A stretch of 6,615 nucleotides of DNA from Deltaproteobacteria bacterium (GTDB taxonomy: Bacteria > Desulfobacterota > Desulfobacteria > C00003060): the NCBI GenBank assembly GCA_030667105.1, contig DAOUWN010000124.1, forward strand, positions 1-6,615, written 5' to 3'. Positions 1 to 4,242 of this stretch are shown here, piece by piece. A program made the translations under genes and the position numbers. The first letter of the stretch is position 1; each line of letters opens with the position of its first letter. The notes below the pieces were generated by a model that saw nothing but the letters and a program-made list of their open reading frames with translations, ran no database searches and was not told where the DNA came from.

Positions 1-1158
1 ATCGGTGGCCGCATGGACGGATTCACCATGCAGTCCAAGTTCGGCATTGCGGTGAGTTCCGAACTCATGGCCATTCTTTCGATTGTTACGGACCTGGCAG
101 ACCTGCGTGAAAGACTGGACAACATCACCGTGGCTTTCGACAAGGGGGGCAAGGGAGTGACCACGGGCGACCTGGAGGTAGGCGGCGCCATGACCGCGTG
201 GATGCGAAATACGATCAACCCCACCCTCATGTGCACTGTTGAATACCAGCCGTGTATGGTCCATGCCGGTCCTTTTGCGAACATTGCTGTTGGTCAGTCC
301 TCGATTATCGCTGACCGAATCGGCCTTAAAATGTTTGACTACCATGTAACGGAAAGCGGTTTTGGCGCTGATATAGGGTTTGAGAAATTCTGGAACGTAA
401 AATGCCGATACAGTGGGCTCAAGCCCCACGTGTCTGTTCTTACAACAACGATTCGAGCCCTTAAGATGCACGGAGGCGGTCCCAAGGTGGTTGCAGGGCT
501 GCCGCTGGCTGAAGAGTACACTAAGGAAAACCTTGACCTGCTCGAAAAGGGCATTCCCAACATGTTGCATCACGTTAATATTATCAAGACGGCAGGGATT
601 AACCCGGTCGTGTGCGTCAACTGTTTTGCCACTGACACCAAAGACGAGGTCGCCATGGTGAAAAAGGCGGCCGAGGCGGCCGGCGCTCGGTGTGCTGTAT
701 CCACCCACTGGGCTGACGGCGGGGAGGGCGCCCTGGAGCTGGCTGATGCGGTAAAGGATGCCTGCGAGGACGAGAATGACTTTAATTTCCTCTATCCCGT
801 TGAGATGAAACTGCGCGAGCGGGTTGCAAAAATCTCTAAAGTGGTGTACAGGGCAGACAGTGTGGCCTGGAGCCCCGAAGCAGAGGCCAAGGCCAAGATG
901 CTTGAAGCAGACTCTAAGTTTGACGACTACACTACCATGATGGTGAAGACCCACCTGAGCCTTAGTCATGACCCAACTCTGAAGGGTGTCCCAAAAGGGT
1001 GGACCCTCCCGATTCGCGACGTGCTGATTTACTCCGGAGCCAAGTTTCTGTGTCCATGCGCCGGGACTATCAGCCTGATGCCGGGAACCAGCTCAAATCC
1101 GGCCTTTCGACGCGTAGATGTGGATGTGAAGACGGGAAAAGTGAAAGGGCTGTTTTGA
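1..1158 (+). CDS. fhs: Formate-tetrahydrofolate ligase (formyl-THF synthetase), C-terminal part, 5' end cut by window
   Basis: This cytoplasmic enzyme joins formate to tetrahydrofolate using ATP, the formate-activating step of the methyl branch of the Wood-Ljungdahl pathway. The frame is open from base 1, so the ATG at 13 is an internal methionine. 385 codons are visible against about 560 for the family, so roughly the first third, with the early nucleotide-binding region, lies outside. Family landmarks in order: SSELMAIL and DLADLRERL near the left edge, HAGPFANIA at bases 262-288, [14 protein letters not shown], an ALKMHGG segment, [20 protein letters not shown], and a C-terminus ending MPG...VDVD...GLF. 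Several differ from the commonest family forms (HAGP for [14 protein letters not shown] for [22 protein letters not shown] for the usual GxIMTMPG stretch), so it belongs to a divergent branch. The next gene, folD, performs the following two steps on the product. Product call is firm; organism placement is inference. Confidence 0.95.
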   Translation: MGGRMDGFTMQSKFGIAVSSELMAILSIVTDLADLRERLDNITVAFDKGGKGVTTGDLEVGGAMTAWMRNTINPTLMCTVEYQPCMVHAGPFANIAVGQSSIIADRIGLKMFDYHVTESGFGADIGFEKFWNVKCRYSGLKPHVSVLTTTIRALKMHGGGPKVVAGLPLAEEYTKENLDLLEKGIPNMLHHVNIIKTAGINPVVCVNCFATDTKDEVAMVKKAAEAAGARCAVSTHWADGGEGALELADAVKDACEDENDFNFLYPVEMKLRERVAKISKVVYRADSVAWSPEAEAKAKMLEADSKFDDYTTMMVKTHLSLSHDPTLKGVPKGWTLPIRDVLIYSGAKFLCPCAGTISLMPGTSSNPAFRRVDVDVKTGKVKGLF

Positions 1159-1204
1159 ATTTGTCATTAGTCAGTGGTCAAGTGCCAACTGACTAATGAC
1201 AAAT
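1159..1204. repeat. Perfect 16-bp inverted repeat made of 7-nt units (hairpin) between fhs and folD
   Basis: Bases 1159-1174 are the exact reverse complement of 1189-1204, separated by 14 nt that can add about four more pairs. The left arm begins right after the fhs stop and the right arm ends 6 nt before the folD ribosome binding site. From 1163 to 1204 the sequence also reads as six consecutive 7-nt units: GTCATTA, GTCAGTG, GTCAAGT, GCCAACT, GACTAAT, GACAAAT. The hairpin is followed by an A-rich run, not a T-run, so it is not a standard intrinsic terminator on this strand. An RNA-stability, processing or translation-modulating hairpin is possible, but no function is shown. Confidence 0.85.
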
Positions 1205-1210
1205 AAAAAA

Positions 1211-1215
1211 GGAGG
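1211..1215 (+). promoter_or_regulatory. Ribosome binding site that fixes the folD start
   Basis: GGAGG preceded by an A-run and followed by 7 nt before ATG 1223. It selects 1223 over the in-frame ATG at 1196, which lies upstream of this site, inside the inverted repeat. Confidence 0.85.
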
Positions 1216-1222
1216 GGCTACC

Positions 1223-2116
1223 ATGGCAGCAAAGCTCATTAAAGGGGCAGAGATCTCAAAGCAGATTCGTGAAGAAATCACCAAACAAATAGAGGAATTA
1301 AAAGAAAAGCACGGTGTAACACCTGGCTTGGCCACCATTCTTGTGGGTGAGGACCCGGGCTCAAAAGTCTATGTGGGTCAAAAGGAAAAGGCCTGTAACA
1401 AGCTCGGCATCTATTCTGAGAGGACCGATATCCCTGCTGATACGTCGGAAGCTGATTTGCTGGATCTGGTGCATAAGTTTAACCATAATCCCAAAATCCA
1501 CGGTATTCTCGTCCAACTACCCCTGCCCAAGCATATTGAGGCCTCACGGGTAATCTATGCAATCGAGCCTGACAAGGATGTGGACTGCTTCCATCCGGTC
1601 AACGTGGGTAAACTGGTGATCGGCACTGGCCGCTTCCTTCCGTGCACGCCCCACGGGATCATGGAACTTCTAAAGCGCTCGGACATCACTACTGAGGGCA
1701 AACACGTGGTAGTGGTAGGAAGAAGTAACATCGTCGGAAAACCCATAGCTAATATGATGCTGCAGCCACCGCCGGGCGGAAACGCCACCGTAACCCTTTG
1801 CCACACAGGGACAAAAGATCTCGCAGCCTTTACGAGAATGGCAGATATACTGATCGTGGCCGTGGGCAAGCCCAAGGCAATAACTGCTGACATGGTCAAA
1901 GAAGGCGTCGTCGTAATCGATGTGGGTGTGAATCGTATTGGCAAAACCCTTGAAGGAAAGGCGATTCTGGCAGGGGACGTTGACTTTGATTCGGTCCAGG
2001 AAAAGGCCGCAGCTATCACGCCCGTTCCAGGCGGTGTCGGCCCCATGACCATTACTATGCTGATGAGAAACACGGTAGAGGCAGCGAGGACTTTGGGAGT
2101 AAGCAGTAAAGAGTAA
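1223..2116 (+). CDS. folD: Bifunctional methylene-THF dehydrogenase / methenyl-THF cyclohydrolase FolD
   Basis: FolD oxidises or reduces 5,10-methylene-THF/methenyl-THF with NAD(P) and hydrolyses or forms 10-formyl-THF. It is a soluble homodimer linking Fhs to methylene-THF reductase. The 297-residue product is of normal length (about 280-300). Visible signatures: catalytic Y50 and K54 in SKVYVGQKEK, QLPLPKHI at about 98-105, PDKDVDCFHPVNVGKL at about 116-131 with D121, PCTPHG at 140-145, the nucleotide-binding GRSNIVGKP at 166-174, ADILIVAVGKP, IDVGVNRI, GDVDF, and ITPVPGGVGPMTITML near 265-280. The usual glycine in KDVDGFH is a cysteine here, which I recall from some other bacterial FolDs. 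The start at 1223 is set by a GGAGG 7 nt upstream; an ATG at 1196 would add an unlikely nine-residue leader that comes from repeat DNA. The last codons (SSKE) and the stop lie in a short direct repeat, so the C-terminal tail is probably not functional. NAD versus NADP preference cannot be read. Confidence 0.97.
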   Translation: MAAKLIKGAEISKQIREEITKQIEELKEKHGVTPGLATILVGEDPGSKVYVGQKEKACNKLGIYSERTDIPADTSEADLLDLVHKFNHNPKIHGILVQLPLPKHIEASRVIYAIEPDKDVDCFHPVNVGKLVIGTGRFLPCTPHGIMELLKRSDITTEGKHVVVVGRSNIVGKPIANMMLQPPPGGNATVTLCHTGTKDLAAFTRMADILIVAVGKPKAITADMVKEGVVVIDVGVNRIGKTLEGKAILAGDVDFDSVQEKAAAITPVPGGVGPMTITMLMRNTVEAARTLGVSSKE

Positions 2117-2125
2117 GCAGTTTCC
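2097..2125. repeat. Short direct repeat (7-nt units) spanning the folD stop codon
   Basis: GAGTAAGCAGT occurs at 2097-2107 and again at 2111-2121, a 14-nt period that resolves into 7-nt units AGTAAGC, AGTAAAG, AGTAAGC, AGTTTCC (2098-2125). A related AGCAGTAAG appears again at 2181-2189. The repeat supplies the final codons and stop of folD. Function unknown; slippage or a repetitive extragenic element is likely. Confidence 0.75.
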
Positions 2126-2133
2126 TATTCACG

Positions 2134-2165
2134 GGCTCAACGGGCAAACTGGCTCAACGGACAAA
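2134..2165. repeat. Two-copy direct repeat of 15 nt, 17-nt period
   Basis: GGCTCAACGGGCAAA (2134-2148) is followed by GGCTCAACGGACAAA (2151-2165), one mismatch in 15 positions. It sits in the intergenic region among heptamer-type repeats. No function can be assigned. Confidence 0.8.
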
Positions 2166-2225
2166 GAAAGTGGGAAAGTGAGCAGTAAGGCGTAACTCGC
2201 GACACTAATGATAATCAACAATCCA

Positions 2226-2267
2226 AATGACCAATGATAAATGACTAGTGACTAATGACAAGTGGTC
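2226..2267. repeat. Six tandem 7-nt repeats, consensus AATGACT-like
   Basis: The units are AATGACC, AATGATA, AATGACT, AGTGACT, AATGACA and AGTGGTC, running without gaps up to 3 nt before the cooS ribosome binding site. A single AATGATA at 2207-2213 is a probable outlying unit. The 13-mer TGACTAATGACAA at 2249-2261 is identical to 1190-1202 in the inverted repeat before folD. This resembles short tandemly repeated elements known from bacterial intergenic DNA. Unit length and lack of unique spacers rule out a CRISPR. Confidence 0.75.
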
Positions 2268-2269
2268 CC

Positions 2270-2274
2270 GGAGG
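2270..2274 (+). promoter_or_regulatory. Ribosome binding site that fixes the cooS start
   Basis: GGAGG lies 7 nt before ATG 2282. An in-frame ATG at 2255 is upstream of this site and within the heptamer repeats, so it is not a credible start. Confidence 0.85.
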
Positions 2275-2281
2275 ATTTGAC

Positions 2282-4240
2282 ATGGAGAGGATGAGGAAAA
2301 GGATGGCCGTTTGTGGCATTGCGTGCCCCGGTATCGATTGCGAGGGGAGTATGCAGGTGGCCAGGGAGGCTGCCAAAAAAGGCGTGGTTACCTATATGCA
2401 GCGAATGGAAAAGAAGACCATTCAGCCCTGCCTTTTCGGCAAGGGAGGAACGTGTTGCCGGAACTGTTCCTTTGGGCCATGTATGATCATCGAGGATGTC
2501 CCCGAATCGATCGGTATATGCGGGGCAACTGCTTCGACCGTGGCTGCGCGTAATTTTGTCCGCATGATAGCAGGCGGGGCCTCGGCCCACATGGATCACG
2601 GACTTGAAACCACCCTCGGATTTGTCGCCGCTGCCAAAGGGGAATCCGATTATACAATCAAGGACGAAAAGAAACTCTTCGCTATGGCCGAAATCTTTGA
2701 GATCAAGACCGAAGGTCGCACAACAAGAGATATCGCCATAGAACTGGGGGAAAAGGCCCTAGCCGAGTTTGGGAAACAAGAAGGAGGTCTCTACACAGTA
2801 CGCCGTGCCCCCTTGAAGAGGCAGGAGGTCTGGAAGAAGACAGGGGTGTTGCCGCGGGGTATCCAGCGGGAGGTCATGGAGATCATGCACCGCACCCACA
2901 TGGGTACTGATCAGGACTACAAAAACCTTCTCTTGCAGGGAACCCGCCTTGCCATAGCCGATGGGTGGGGGGCCTCCATGATATCCACTGAGTTGCAGGA
3001 TATTATGTTCGGAACCCCTGTGCCTATCAGGGCCGTTGTCAATCTTGGCGCCCTTGACGAAAAGAAGGTAAATATTGTGGTGCACGGCCATGAACCGATC
3101 CTTTCAGAAGCCATGGCCATGGTGTGCCAGGAACCTGAGATGCTGGCAGCGGCAAAAGAGGTGGGCGCACCCGGAATAAACCTGGTCGGTGTCTGTTGTA
3201 CGGGAAACGAAATCTTGATGCGCCACGGTATCCCAATTGCGGGTAGCTTTATACAGCAGGAGATCGTACTGGCCACCGGGGCGGTTGAGGCCATGGTCGT
3301 TGACATCCAGTGTATCATGCAGTCGGTAGCGACCGTGGGCCAGTGTTTTCACACAGAGATCATCACTACCTCTCCCCGTGCAAAGATTCCAGGGGCAACC
3401 CACATCGAGTTTGATCACCACTACGCCCTGGAGACAGCAAGGAACATCGTAAGGCGAGCCATAGAGAGATACCCCAAAAGAAGAGGGGTAAATATCCCTA
3501 AACACAAGATGGACGTGGTGGCAGGATTCAGCCATGAAACCATTAATCATATGTTGGGCGGGGCATTCCGTGCCTCCTACCGGCCCCTTAATGACAACAT
3601 CATCAATGGCCGCATCCGCGGTATTGGGGCTGTTGTTGGGTGTGATAGCGTCCATGTCCTTTCCGGCCACGTGCACACGACAGTGGCCAAAGAGCTGATA
3701 GCCAACAACGTCCTTGTTCTGGTCACAGGGTGTGCTGCGACCGCCTGCGGCAGGGAAGGCCTGTTGCGACCAGAGGCGGCAGAACTGGCAGGCCCTGGCC
3801 TAAGAGAGGTGTGCGAGACCGTGGGTATGCCGCCAGTTTTGCACATGGGCTCCTGCGTGGACAACAGCCGTATCCTGATCGCGGCTTCCGAGATCGTCAA
3901 GGAAGGGGGCCTGGGGGATGATATCAGCCAGGTCCCTGCTGCGGGTTGTGCCCCGGAATGGATGAGCGAGAAGGCGATATCGATAGGGCACTATTTTGTG
4001 GCGAGCGGTGTCTTTGTCGTATTCGGCAGGACCTTTCCGACCACAGGGAGCAAGGTTTTGACTGATTACCTGTTCAGGGAATTAGAAGAGCTGTACGGTG
4101 GAATGTGGGCGGTTGAGGAAGACCCGGTGGAGATGGCACAGATGATGATCCGGCGAATTGACAAAGGGCGAGAGGCCTTGGGGATTCACGAAAAGAAAGA
4201 AAGAGTCCTCTTTGATATGGCCATGAGGCGGGAATTGTAA
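2282..4240 (+). CDS. cooS: Anaerobic Ni,Fe carbon monoxide dehydrogenase catalytic subunit (CooS type)
   Basis: This enzyme interconverts CO and CO2 with ferredoxin-type electron carriers, as a homodimer alone or in a complex with acetyl-CoA synthase. The 652-residue product matches the usual 630-680. C50 and C58 fit the inter-subunit D cluster; C59, C62, C67 and C80 (in GICGA) fit the B cluster. Likely C-cluster ligands are H270 in VHGHEP, the CC pair 305-306 in GVCCTGNE, C344 in DIQCIMQ, C454 in VVGCDS, C484 in VTGCAA and C525 in [10 protein letters not shown]564 in SEKAISIG matches the catalytic lysine. Long family-typical stretches include [26 protein letters not shown] and [16 protein letters not shown]. 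The N-terminus has three further cysteines (C11, C15, C20) that I do not recognise as standard ligands. Start 2282 has a good ribosome binding site. hdrA follows after 2 bp, implying coupled translation and linked electron transfer. No acsB or nickel-insertion gene (cooC) is visible, so the ACS partnership is inferred from context. Confidence 0.97.
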   Translation: MERMRKRMAVCGIACPGIDCEGSMQVAREAAKKGVVTYMQRMEKKTIQPCLFGKGGTCCRNCSFGPCMIIEDVPESIGICGATASTVAARNFVRMIAGGASAHMDHGLETTLGFVAAAKGESDYTIKDEKKLFAMAEIFEIKTEGRTTRDIAIELGEKALAEFGKQEGGLYTVRRAPLKRQEVWKKTGVLPRGIQREVMEIMHRTHMGTDQDYKNLLLQGTRLAIADGWGASMISTELQDIMFGTPVPIRAVVNLGALDEKKVNIVVHGHEPILSEAMAMVCQEPEMLAAAKEVGAPGINLVGVCCTGNEILMRHGIPIAGSFIQQEIVLATGAVEAMVVDIQCIMQSVATVGQCFHTEIITTSPRAKIPGATHIEFDHHYALETARNIVRRAIERYPKRRGVNIPKHKMDVVAGFSHETINHMLGGAFRASYRPLNDNIINGRIRGIGAVVGCDSVHVLSGHVHTTVAKELIANNVLVLVTGCAATACGREGLLRPEAAELAGPGLREVCETVGMPPVLHMGSCVDNSRILIAASEIVKEGGLGDDISQVPAAGCAPEWMSEKAISIGHYFVASGVFVVFGRTFPTTGSKVLTDYLFRELEELYGGMWAVEEDPVEMAQMMIRRIDKGREALGIHEKKERVLFDMAMRREL

Positions 4241-4242
4241 AG

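Larger units (their letters stand above)
2117..2281. other. Intergenic region between folD and cooS, mostly short degenerate repeats
   Basis: No coding sequence is supported in these 165 bp. They hold the tail of the AGTAAGN repeat, a 15-nt direct repeat (2134-2165), a run of loosely related units (about 2169-2200), the AATGAC-type heptamers (2226-2267) and the cooS ribosome binding site. I see no convincing sigma-70 or sigma-54 promoter and no T-run terminator, so it is unclear whether cooS shares a transcript with folD. Confidence 0.7.

Noticed and set aside
1196..1198. folD start at ATG 1196
   Set aside because: It lies within the inverted repeat, upstream of the GGAGG; the start at 1223 is correctly spaced and matches the family N-terminus.
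1159..1210. Intrinsic terminator between fhs and folD
   Set aside because: The stem is A/T-rich and is followed by an A-run, not a T-run, on the + strand; the - strand side has no T-run either.
2255..2257. cooS start at ATG 2255
   Set aside because: It lies in a heptamer repeat ahead of the GGAGG; 2282 is correctly spaced from that site.
2117..2281. Promoter or CRISPR array in the folD-cooS gap
   Set aside because: No convincing -35/-10 or -24/-12 pair was seen, and the repeats are 7-17 nt without unique spacers.
3104..3676. Long minus-strand open frames opposite cooS (also 1555-2073 opposite folD)
   Set aside because: They lie fully antisense to strongly conserved genes, have no recognisable protein motifs, and are explained by the codon bias of the real genes.
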